From Opitutia bacterium (GTDB lineage: Bacteria; Verrucomicrobiota; Verrucomicrobiae; Opitutales; UBA953), in NCBI GenBank assembly GCA_947465345.1, contig CANHZL010000015.1:1-23639 (forward strand): a DNA stretch of 23,639 nucleotides. The letters are read 5' to 3'. The first letter of the stretch is position 1. Each line of letters opens with the position of its first letter. Under the pieces are notes generated by a model. That model did not search any database, was not told where the DNA came from, and saw only the letters and a list, made by a program, of their open reading frames with translations. The translations under genes and the position numbers were made by a program. Shown here piece by piece: positions 1-7,038 of this stretch.

Positions 1-24
1 CTTTGCTCACCTATCCGCTTTAAT

Positions 25-109
25 GCTCAGGTGGTGGAATGGCAGACACGCTGGATTCAGGTTCCAGTGCCCCTAAAGCGTAAGGGTTCAAGTCCCTTCC
101 TGAGCACCA
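25..109 (+). tRNA. tRNA-Leu (anticodon CAG)
   Basis: Class II tRNA of 85 nt with the 3' CCA encoded. The acceptor stem GCTCAGG pairs with CCTGAGC, followed by discriminator A and CCA (107-109). The anticodon loop TTCAGGT gives CAG, reading CUG leucine codons. The T arm is AAGGG-TTCAAGT-CCCTT, and a long variable arm lies between the anticodon and T stems, as expected for leucine. The first 27 nt are identical to the tRNA-Leu at the other end of the window. The sequence starts only 24 nt upstream, so its promoter is not visible. Confidence 0.97.
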
Positions 110-119
110 AAAGCAAGAC

Positions 120-144
120 ACGACCCCGGCGACCCCGGGGTCGT
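120..144 (+). terminator. GC-rich hairpin after tRNA-Leu, possible terminator
   Basis: A 10-bp perfect stem (ACGACCCCGG with CCGGGGTCGT) closes a 5-nt loop 10 nt beyond the tRNA 3' end. No T tract follows, so intrinsic termination is uncertain; it could instead help tRNA 3' processing. The rest of the gap to the kinase start (145-292) is pyrimidine-rich and shows no gene, no clear promoter and no Shine-Dalgarno sequence. Confidence 0.35.
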
Positions 145-292
145 CCGATTGGCGGCAGTTCAATCGTATCCAATTATCAACTACATTCTTATCCCTGCCC
201 CCACCCCCCCTACCCCTTCTCGTTAGAGCCTTCCCCTCATCATTTGGAAGGTTGTCCCCCTCGGGTGAACCCTCCATGCTTCCCCCCAACCG

Positions 293-2935
293 ATGGCGGA
301 CCTCAGTACATTACCCGATCTCCTGCCCTGGCCCTTCCTGCTCTGCAGCCGCAAGGGTGAGATCCTGTTCGCCAACCCGCTCGTCGACCGGGCCGTCGGC
401 CAGAAGGTCCAGGCTGGCATGAACATCGACAAGCTCTTCCTCGAGCTGGAGAACGGCTTGCCCGCATCGACCCTCCTCCATTCGGCCGCCCGCTGGTCCG
501 CTTGGAGCGGCATGCTCGAGGTCCGCAACGTCAACGCGGGCGAACCGATTCGCGCCGCTAAGATCATCCTACAACCTGACCCGAAGTTCGACCGGCAGGT
601 CTGGCTGATCTTCGCCGAGGACCCACAGGTCAACGGCGCCCCGATTCTCACGCCACGCTCGGGCATGAGCCTCGCGCGTACCCTCATCGAGAACTCGCCC
701 GACTTCATTATCTTCCGCGACCTGCAGGGCCGCATCCTACACACGAGCCGCAGCCTCGATGAGTTCCTTGCCTTACCCTACCGCGGCTACGTCGCCGACC
801 TGACCCTCCCCGACATCCTCTCGGCCAAGACGGCCGCCCAATTCCGTCAGTTCGATGAAGAAGTGGTCCGCACCGGCCAGCGCGTCCTGCATGCGGTCAT
901 GCATTTCGAGACGCAGGATAGCCGCTCGCGGCTAGTTCGCGTCGTCCACGAACGCATCAAGGGCGGCGGCGGCCTGCCCAACGGGCTCCTCACCTTCGCG
1001 GTCAACATCACCGAGTCGGTCGATGAACATAACCGCCTACGTATCGCCCTTGAGAAGGCCGAGGAAGTCGCCGCCGCCAAATGGCAGTTTGTGGCCAACG
1101 TCACGCACGAGATCCGTAATCCGATCAACGCCATCCAGGGCCTGTGCGAAACCAACCTGGAACTGGCCGCGCCGCTTTCGCCGGAAGTGCTACGCAAGAT
1201 CCAGTCCTGCGCCAGCGAACTCGAGGACACCGTCCGCGACGTGCTCGACTTCTCCCGGCTCGATCGTGGCAACGTCACAATCGAGAACATCCCCTTCAAC
1301 CCCGTCCGTGCCGTGGAGGAAGTCACTGCCCAGTTCCAGCACCAGGCCGGCCGCAAAGGCGTCGAACTAGCTGCCCTCGTCAAAGCCGACGCCCCCCAAT
1401 CCGTGCTGGGCGACCCGATCAAATTCCGGCGCATCATCGCCAACCTTGTCGGTAACGCGGTCAAGTTCACCGAGAATGGCCACGTCCACGCCGAACTTGA
1501 ATTCGAGGAACGCAACGGTCGGCTCCGGGCCCAGCTCACCGTCCGCGATAGCGGTATCGGCATCCCCGCCGACCGACTCGAAAGCATCTTCGAACCGTTC
1601 ACACAAGCCGACGCCTCCACGACCCGGCGATTCGGCGGTACGGGCCTCGGTCTCACGATTGTGCGCAGTCTCACGCACGCGATGGACGGTTACATGAAGG
1701 TGATGAGCGAAGTCGGCATCGGCTCGAACTTCGTCGCCACGGTGATGGTCGAACCCAACCCCGCCTTCACGCCTCCGCCCCAACCCAACCTCGCCGGCCA
1801 GCGCATCCTGCTCGTCGCCGGCGACCCCGCCGTCCGCCAATGGTTCGCCGAATCCCTCGCGACCTGGGGCGCCGAATGCGAGCAGACGGAGACTTACGAA
1901 GACGCCGAAGCCCTCTGGGCCGCCGCCGAAGCCGCCGAGCGGCCATTCAGCCGCGCGATCATCGACCTACCGGAAGATGTCAGCCCTCGCCTGCCGGCCT
2001 TCCCTCGCGAACAGATTATCCTGGTGACCTCCTCCGAGGTCGAGTTCCGGAGCCAAGCCCAACTCTTCCGCCCCGTCACGCTCACGGCGCTTTGGACGCG
2101 CTTCAGCACCGAGCCGAGCGTCCGAGACGAACACGAACCCACACACGGGCTCACCCGTGCCTCTCGCTGCCTCCGCGTACTCCTCGCAGAAGACAATGAG
2201 GTCAACCGCGAGGTCGCCAGCGCCCGCCTTCGCCGCGCCGGCCATGACGTAAGCGCCACGGTCGACGGTTCCGCCGCCTTGGAGCTCTGGCGGACCAAGG
2301 AATTCGACGTGGGGATTCTCGACATCCAGATGCCGATCATGGACGGACTCTCCGTCGCCGCCGCCATCCGCGCCGAAGAGGCAGCCCGCGGTCGCCGCCG
2401 CACATCCCTGTTAGCCCTCACGGCGATGACTCAGGAACTGGACCGCGCGCGCTGTGAGGCCGCCGGCTTCGACGCCTACCTGGCCAAGCCCGTCCGCGGC
2501 GCCGAATTACTCGAGAAGCTTGAGCTGCTCGCTGCGTCCCAAGAGGCCGCCTTAGGCCGGGTCCGTGACGACGAGTTCGCCGCCAACTTGGAAGCCGCCG
2601 AGGCAGAAGACGCCGAGGACCTCAAGGCGGCCGCCCGCGCCTTCCTTCGTCACGCCGAGGATATCATCACCCGCCTCTGCGTTGCCCGCGATTCCTCGGA
2701 ACCGGACACCCTCAGCCGCGAAGCCCATGGGGCCAAGGGCATGCTCTCCCTTATGGCCTGCGGCGGACTGTCCCGACTAGCCAACCAAGTCGAACGGCAG
2801 CCCACCGAAGCCTCGGCCCGGGCGCGCACGGATGAGCTCATCGACGGCTTGCGGAAGCTCCGCGAGACGTTACAGTCTCGTGCAGACCTGAGCCCTGATG
2901 GCCAAGCCGAAACTCAAACCCGAAATCAAGACTGA
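293..2935 (+). CDS. Soluble hybrid sensor histidine kinase with receiver and HPt domains
   Basis: An 880-residue multi-step phosphorelay protein. The order is two PAS-like sensor regions (about 10-110 and 125-240), a dimerisation domain with H-box FVANVTHEIRNP (phospho-accepting H272), and an HATPase with N-box NLVGNAVKF (384-392), G1 DSGIGIP (419-425), F-box FEPFTQAD and G2 GGTGLGL (448-454). A degenerate receiver follows (about 503-605: one of the two acidic-pocket residues is lost, and Arg replaces the usual Lys of the KP motif). Then comes an intact receiver (about 627-745: E633/D634, phospho-acceptor D677 in DIQMP, T710, K732), and a C-terminal HPt domain with H812 in AHGAKG. No signal peptide or membrane span is seen, so it should sense a cytoplasmic cue. 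It resembles BarA/ArcB-type relays, but no partner regulator is in the window. The ATG at 293 has no Shine-Dalgarno sequence. Its 3' end overlaps clpS by 38 nt, implying co-transcription. Confidence 0.93.
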   Translation: MADLSTLPDLLPWPFLLCSRKGEILFANPLVDRAVGQKVQAGMNIDKLFLELENGLPASTLLHSAARWSAWSGMLEVRNVNAGEPIRAAKIILQPDPKFDRQVWLIFAEDPQVNGAPILTPRSGMSLARTLIENSPDFIIFRDLQGRILHTSRSLDEFLALPYRGYVADLTLPDILSAKTAAQFRQFDEEVVRTGQRVLHAVMHFETQDSRSRLVRVVHERIKGGGGLPNGLLTFAVNITESVDEHNRLRIALEKAEEVAAAKWQFVANVTHEIRNPINAIQGLCETNLELAAPLSPEVLRKIQSCASELEDTVRDVLDFSRLDRGNVTIENIPFNPVRAVEEVTAQFQHQAGRKGVELAALVKADAPQSVLGDPIKFRRIIANLVGNAVKFTENGHVHAELEFEERNGRLRAQLTVRDSGIGIPADRLESIFEPFTQADASTTRRFGGTGLGLTIVRSLTHAMDGYMKVMSEVGIGSNFVATVMVEPNPAFTPPPQPNLAGQRILLVAGDPAVRQWFAESLATWGAECEQTETYEDAEALWAAAEAAERPFSRAIIDLPEDVSPRLPAFPREQIILVTSSEVEFRSQAQLFRPVTLTALWTRFSTEPSVRDEHEPTHGLTRASRCLRVLLAEDNEVNREVASARLRRAGHDVSATVDGSAALELWRTKEFDVGILDIQMPIMDGLSVAAAIRAEEAARGRRRTSLLALTAMTQELDRARCEAAGFDAYLAKPVRGAELLEKLELLAASQEAALGRVRDDEFAANLEAAEAEDAEDLKAAARAFLRHAEDIITRLCVARDSSEPDTLSREAHGAKGMLSLMACGGLSRLANQVERQPTEASARARTDELIDGLRKLRETLQSRADLSPDGQAETQTRNQD

Positions 2936-3185
2936 GTCGCTGGTCTCCGCGGCGCCCAAGTGGAACGTCGTCGTGCTCAACGATCCGATTAATTATCAGG
3001 CCTACGTCGTCGTCGCCTTCATGAGCGTGCTGCGGATCAGCGCCCCCGAGGCAAAGAAGCTCATGCGCGCCATCCACGTCGACGGCCGCGCCACCGTGTG
3101 GACTGGCGACCGCGAACGTGCCGAGATGCTCGCACTTGAGCTCCAACAGTGGCACCTCAACTCCCTGCTTGAAAAGGATGGCTGA
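2898..3185 (+). CDS. clpS: ClpS, ATP-dependent Clp protease adaptor
   Basis: A 95-residue adaptor that delivers N-degron substrates to the ClpAP/ClpCP protease. The ClpS core is recognisable: the strand WNVVVLNDP (N28-D29, matching the substrate-pocket Asn-Asp), the helix EAKKLMRAIHVDGRA containing M56 and H60, and the C-terminal AEMLALEL helix. The third pocket residue, normally Asp in NDD, is Pro30, and the usual T/M after it is not obvious, so pocket preference may differ from E. coli. The ATG at 2898 lies inside the kinase gene (38-nt overlap). It is the only ATG, GTG or TTG before the conserved core in this frame, so the overlap is probably real. The stop overlaps the next gene's start. 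Confidence 0.92.
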   Translation: MAKPKLKPEIKTESLVSAAPKWNVVVLNDPINYQAYVVVAFMSVLRISAPEAKKLMRAIHVDGRATVWTGDRERAEMLALELQQWHLNSLLEKDG

Positions 3186-3642
3186 ACTCCGCCTCAGTAT
3201 GACGCAGGAAGCGCGCACAGTCCTCACCGACCTGCTCCGACTCATCGCACCCGCCGCCGCCCGTGTCTCCGTCAACCGAGCCAACGTGCCCGGCAACGAC
3301 GAGGAAATCGCCGCCTTCTGGGTAGACACGCTTTCCGCGCAGGCCTCGGAAGAAGCACGCCTGCTCGCCGCCGCCTTCGCCAGCGCTAAAGGCGAGCCAG
3401 CCATCATTGTCCTCAAGAACGAAGGCCAGGCCCACGCCTTCCTCCGCGCCCTCTCCGCCGTCCGCCTCGCCCTCCGCGACCTGGTCTTCGCGGATATCAC
3501 CGACGCCCAGCTCGAAAGTGGCGACGAACTCGACGACGAGTCCCTGCCGACGGAGAAACGCCACGCCCTCGCCTGCTACGCCTGCTTCGGCCTGCTCCAA
3601 CAATCACTCATCGGACAGCTCAGCCCCGAGGCGTTCGACTGA
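3178..3642 (+). CDS. DUF2017-like protein encoded next to clpS
   Basis: A 154-residue helical protein without signal or membrane segments. I chose the ATG at 3178, which overlaps the clpS stop by 8 nt, rather than an in-frame start at 3118 that would run through clpS. The C-terminal half carries LRALSAVRLALRDL followed by an acidic stretch and a terminal CFGLLQQSLIGQL. This resembles actinobacterial DUF2017 proteins, which pair a LRALND-RLALG-like segment with a WLQESL-like end and are commonly encoded right after clpS. The family has no firm biochemical role; position suggests a link to Clp proteolysis. The family call comes from recalled motifs, not a search. Confidence 0.65.
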   Translation: MAELRLSMTQEARTVLTDLLRLIAPAAARVSVNRANVPGNDEEIAAFWVDTLSAQASEEARLLAAAFASAKGEPAIIVLKNEGQAHAFLRALSAVRLALRDLVFADITDAQLESGDELDDESLPTEKRHALACYACFGLLQQSLIGQLSPEAFD

Positions 3643-3690
3643 GCGACGAAATCGGTTGAAGGTCCGCCCGCGACCCGCAACAAACAGGAC

Positions 3691-5550
3691 GTGCTCAGCG
3701 GCTTAATCAGTTTCTTCTCCGCCCTCCGCGCTTTCGGCCGCCAGCTCGCCGCCCTGCCCCGCCCTAAGCTTTTCCCGTTCGGCGGCGTCCTCCGCTCCAT
3801 GGACGGCCCGACCTTCAATGCCGACTTGGTCGCGGGCCTGAACGTCGCGCTCCTCGCCTTCCCGATGTCGATGGCCTTCGCCATGAAAGCCGGCCTGCCA
3901 ATCTGGTGCGGACTCGTCGGCTGTGGTATCGCCGCCGCCGTGGCGCCGCTCTTCAGTGGCTCCGCCAACCTCTCCGCCGGACCGACCAACGCCTCCGCCG
4001 CCCTCTTGCTAGGCTCCTTCGCGACACTCGGTGCGATTACTCCGGAAATACGCGCGTCTGCGCTGCCCACCTTGGTGCTGATGACCGGCGGCTTCCTCCT
4101 GCTCGCCTCCTGGCTGCGCCTGAGCGGCTTCGCCGACTTCGTCCCGCGCACCGTGATTTCAGCCTACATCGCGGCCGCCGCGCTACGCGTCATCGCCCTC
4201 CAACTGCCAATCGCGCTCGGCATGCCGGGCGGACACATGGAGGAGACACTGCCCGAAGTGCTCTGGCATGCGATCCGTATGGGACGGTTACTCATCAACC
4301 CGGAGCTAGGCCTCGCCGTCGTGACGGGTATCGCCTACTTCCTACTCCGGCCAAAGTGCGGTGCCGGTAAGGCCATCCTCGGCGCAGTCGCCATGGCGAC
4401 CTTCGGCGCGATTCTCGCCCAGAATCTCGCCCTCTACCAAGGAAGCCATGGCGACCTAGTCGCCTACGTCGGCCAGGCTGCGCAGGCGGATTCGGCCCTG
4501 CACCTACCCGACTTCTCAGGTCGTACACTCTCGACGCTCTTCTCACCCGCGCTCGCCCTCGCGGTGCTCGTGGTCATCGAAGGCACCGCCAACGCACGGG
4601 CCTCGGCGTTAAAGACCGGCCGCCCTTCTGACCTGCACCAAGAAATCTTCGGACTGGGTATGGCCAATGTCGCCTGCGCTTTCACCGGAGGCATGGCTGC
4701 CTCAGGCTCGATCAGCCGGTCCGCGCTGAACGTCGCCAGTGGGGCCCGGACCGCGATGGCCTCGCTCCTCTGCGGCACCTTCATCCTCGGCGCGCTCTTC
4801 CTCGCCCGCCCGGCCGTGGCCCTTGTGCCGCTCTCAACGCTGGCCATCCTCGTCATCCTGGCCGAAATCGAGCTGGCGAACTTCTCCGCCATCAAACTGA
4901 TCCTGAAATCCGGTGCCCAGGACCGAACGGTCTTCCTCGCGACCTTCGCGACAGCACTACTCGCCCCGCTCGATATCGCCATCTTCCTCGGGACGACGGT
5001 AGCAGTGGCCTTCTACCTGAAGCAGACCTCGTCCCCGGAGGTGGTTGAATATGACTTCTCCGATACGGGCGAAATCCGCGAAAGGCCGAAAGGCCAAGGC
5101 ACCACGGGTATCTCGATCCTCCACGTCGAAGGTAGCCTACATTTCGGCGCGACCCAAGCTTTCCACGAACACCTGCGCCGCGCCTCGGCCGATCCCAACC
5201 TCAAGGTCCTCGTGCTGAAGTTCCGCGAGGCCCTCTACCTCGATGCGAACGGCGTCCTGCTCCTGCGCGACCTGGCTGACACGCTAAAGTCCGACGGACG
5301 CCACCTGATCCTCTGCGAGGCAAAGGCCGATACGATGAAGATCATTGTCAACGCGGGTCTCGATAAGTCGGTGGGCACGGAGAACGTCTTCCCGTTCGAC
5401 GAAGCCAACCCGAACCTGGCCCTCGCCAAGGCCGTCCGGCGCGCCCGCGAACTGGCCGGTGGCGGCCAAGCAGTCCTCCGTATCGTGACCGCCCCGCACC
5501 CGGATCTGCCTAAGCCAGCGTCGGCCTCTGGCGAGGATTGGCAGATTTAG
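3691..5550 (+). CDS. SulP family anion transporter with STAS domain
   Basis: A 619-residue inner-membrane transporter of the SLC26/SulP family. Residues about 42-440 hold many hydrophobic spans, with family landmarks FNADLVAGLNVALLAFPMSMAFA, the SAGPTNASAAL loop (95-105) and a TM8-like GGMAASGSISRSALN block (333-347). A cytoplasmic STAS domain covers about 470-570, including LKFREALYLDANGVLLLRDL. Substrates in the family include sulfate, bicarbonate and dicarboxylates; the sequence does not decide which. The start is a GTG at 3691 with AGGA almost touching it. An in-frame ATG at 3799 (M37) would still keep the first membrane span. It lies 48 nt after the DUF2017-like gene and may belong to the same transcript. 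Confidence 0.88.
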   Translation: MLSGLISFFSALRAFGRQLAALPRPKLFPFGGVLRSMDGPTFNADLVAGLNVALLAFPMSMAFAMKAGLPIWCGLVGCGIAAAVAPLFSGSANLSAGPTNASAALLLGSFATLGAITPEIRASALPTLVLMTGGFLLLASWLRLSGFADFVPRTVISAYIAAAALRVIALQLPIALGMPGGHMEETLPEVLWHAIRMGRLLINPELGLAVVTGIAYFLLRPKCGAGKAILGAVAMATFGAILAQNLALYQGSHGDLVAYVGQAAQADSALHLPDFSGRTLSTLFSPALALAVLVVIEGTANARASALKTGRPSDLHQEIFGLGMANVACAFTGGMAASGSISRSALNVASGARTAMASLLCGTFILGALFLARPAVALVPLSTLAILVILAEIELANFSAIKLILKSGAQDRTVFLATFATALLAPLDIAIFLGTTVAVAFYLKQTSSPEVVEYDFSDTGEIRERPKGQGTTGISILHVEGSLHFGATQAFHEHLRRASADPNLKVLVLKFREALYLDANGVLLLRDLADTLKSDGRHLILCEAKADTMKIIVNAGLDKSVGTENVFPFDEANPNLALAKAVRRARELAGGGQAVLRIVTAPHPDLPKPASASGEDWQI

Positions 5551-5581
5551 TCTCCTCTCGCTGTTTTTCGGACAAGTCCTG

Positions 5582-5611
5582 CCGCCCGTTGGTGCTTTTA
5601 CGGCGGTTTTT
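5582..5611 (+). terminator. Rho-independent terminator after the SulP gene
   Basis: The stem CCGCC-GT (5582-5589, one bulged C) pairs with AC-GGCGG (5600-5606) around a 10-nt loop and is followed directly by five T. It lies 31 nt after the SulP stop and separates that unit from the aldolase gene. Confidence 0.55.
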
Positions 5612-5693
5612 GAATTATGGCTTGAAGCCCGCACCGGGTCTCGCCCTTTTGGGGTAGTCTGTTCACCTTAAAGACGCCCACCTTCCCAGCACC

Positions 5694-6767
5694 ATGAGCC
5701 ACTACAGCGAAATCCAAAAGCACCTCGGCACCGAAGCCGAAAACCTCCTCGGGTTTAACAACCCGAAGATCAAGAAGGAGCAGATCCATTCCCCTCGCGC
5801 GGATTGGGTTGAGCACGCCTTCTCCGCCTCGGACCGCAACAACCGCGTCCTGGCCAACCTGCAGCGCCTCTACGGCTCCGGCCGCCTCGCCAACACGGGC
5901 TACGTCTCGATCCTCCCGGTCGACCAGGGCATCGAACACTCCGCCGGCGCCTCCTTCGCCAAGAACCCGATCTACTTCGACGGTGAGAACATCGTGAAGC
6001 TCGCCATCGAAGGCGGTTGCAACGCAGTCTGCTCGACCTTCGGCGTCCTCAGCAGCGTCTCCCGCCGCTACGCGCACAAGATTCCCTTCATGGTGAAGAT
6101 CAACCACAACCAGCTGCTCACCTACCCCAACGTGGGTGACCAGGTGATGTACGGCACCCTGAAGCAGGCCGCCGACATGGGCTGCGCCGCCGTCGGTGCG
6201 ACGATCTACTTCGGCTCCGCCGAGACCAACCGCCAGATCATCGAAGTCTCGCACGCCTTCCAGCAGGCTCACGAACTCGGCATGGCCACCGTCCTCTGGT
6301 GCTACACCCGTAACAGCGCCTTCAAGACGAAGGAGAAGGACTTCCACGTGTCCGCCGACCTTACCGGCCAGGCCAACCATCTCGGCGTCACGATCTGTGC
6401 CGACATCATCAAGCAGAAGCTCCCGGAGAACAACGGCGGCTACCTCGCAATCCAAGCCACCGAGTCTTCGTACGGCAAGATCGACAAGCGCATGTACACC
6501 GACCTCTCGACCGACCACCCGATCGACCTCACCCGCTACCAGGTCGCCAATTGCTACATGGGACGCATCGGCCTGATCAACTCCGGCGGCCCCTCGGGCA
6601 ACAACGACTTCGCCGAAGCCGTGAAGACCGCCGTCATCAACAAGCGCGCCGGTGGCCAGGGCCTCATCTCGGGTCGTAAGGCCTTCCAGCGCCCAATCGA
6701 AGAAGGTGCGAAGCTCCTGCACACGATTCAGGACGTCTACCTCACGAAGGAAGTGACGATCGCCTAA
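5694..6767 (+). CDS. fbaB: Class I fructose-bisphosphate aldolase (FbaB/DhnA type)
   Basis: A 357-residue cytoplasmic aldolase that cleaves fructose 1,6-bisphosphate to dihydroxyacetone phosphate and glyceraldehyde 3-phosphate, or runs in reverse in gluconeogenesis. It matches the bacterial DhnA class: [11 protein letters not shown] (74-84, containing D77), [11 protein letters not shown], and [10 protein letters not shown] where K240 is the expected Schiff-base lysine. A C-terminal phosphate-binding region includes [12 protein letters not shown] and [12 protein letters not shown]. Length is normal for the class. It has its own terminators on both sides, so it is probably monocistronic. The ATG at 5694 is clear; no Shine-Dalgarno sequence or convincing promoter hexamers were found in 5612-5693. 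Confidence 0.95.
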   Translation: MSHYSEIQKHLGTEAENLLGFNNPKIKKEQIHSPRADWVEHAFSASDRNNRVLANLQRLYGSGRLANTGYVSILPVDQGIEHSAGASFAKNPIYFDGENIVKLAIEGGCNAVCSTFGVLSSVSRRYAHKIPFMVKINHNQLLTYPNVGDQVMYGTLKQAADMGCAAVGATIYFGSAETNRQIIEVSHAFQQAHELGMATVLWCYTRNSAFKTKEKDFHVSADLTGQANHLGVTICADIIKQKLPENNGGYLAIQATESSYGKIDKRMYTDLSTDHPIDLTRYQVANCYMGRIGLINSGGPSGNNDFAEAVKTAVINKRAGGQGLISGRKAFQRPIEEGAKLLHTIQDVYLTKEVTIA

Positions 6768-6788
6768 GGCGACCGTCACCTCCTGACC

Positions 6789-6816
6789 AAAGCCCCGGCA
6801 ACCGCCGGGGCTTTTT
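6789..6816 (+). terminator. Rho-independent terminator after fbaB
   Basis: AAAGCCCCGGC pairs perfectly with GCCGGGGCTTT around the loop AACC, with the T run extending to 6816. It sits 21 nt after the aldolase stop. The stem core is shared with the two terminators of the prepilin genes. Confidence 0.93.
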
Positions 6817-6832
6817 GTTGGGTGAGTCCTTA

Positions 6833-6952
6833 GGTAGGGATGTGATTGCTATCACATCCGTGGGCGGACGGAGGTTCATCGGATCAAAAGACTTTGCCCA
6901 GCGCATCGCACGTTCCGCAGCGAACGGCGGCCATGGCAATGGCCGCCCTACC
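6833..6952. repeat. REPIN-like element: two inverted GTAG-headed hairpins
   Basis: Two units face each other. The left unit is GGTAGG (6833-6838), then the stem GATGTGAT / ATCACATC around the loop TGCT (to 6858), then C. Read on the minus strand, the right unit is GGTAGG (6952-6947), then the stem GCGGCCAT / ATGGCCGC around TGCC (6946-6927), then C. The two stems differ at several positions but stay fully paired, and head, stem length, loop length and closing C are the same. A GTAG tetranucleotide 5' of a short palindrome, in inverted pairs about 100 bp across, is the architecture of REP/REPIN elements mobilised by REP-associated tyrosine transposases. The 66-nt spacer shows no gene; it has a small CGTTC/GAACG dyad. 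No transposase is in the window. Confidence 0.6.
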
Positions 6953-6981
6953 TTCATCTATCCGCTACCCGCTGATACCTC

Positions 6982-7033
6982 CGACCATGAGTAGGCCCAG
7001 TCCTCTTGCGAGGACCAGGCCTACTCATGGTCG
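6982..7033. repeat. Long imperfect hairpin at convergent gene ends
   Basis: A 16-bp perfect outer stem (6982-6997 with 7018-7033), a 2x2 CA/CA internal mismatch, a 6-bp inner stem GTCCTC/GAGGAC and the loop TTGC. The outer arm contains GTAGG on both strands, recalling the heads of the neighbouring REPIN-like element. It begins 5 nt past the stop of the minus-strand cytochrome gene, so it may stop transcription or protect that mRNA 3' end, but there is no T tract in either direction. Confidence 0.6.
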
Positions 7034-7038
7034 TCTAA

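Noticed and set aside
3118..3177. An upstream start for the DUF2017-like gene
   Set aside because: It would extend the protein through the conserved end of clpS in another frame with a Ser/Pro-rich tail; the ATG at 3178 overlapping the clpS stop is more natural.
5598..6779. A 393-codon open frame on the minus strand
   Set aside because: It is antisense to the clear aldolase gene, with Val/Gly/Asp-rich composition and no motifs, and it also runs through a strong intergenic terminator region.
6841..6856. A perfect CRP-type operator, TGTGA-N6-TCACA
   Set aside because: It lies between convergent gene ends where no promoter is expected, and it is fully explained as the stem of the left hairpin of the REPIN-like element; the mirror-image hairpin has the same layout with a different stem sequence.
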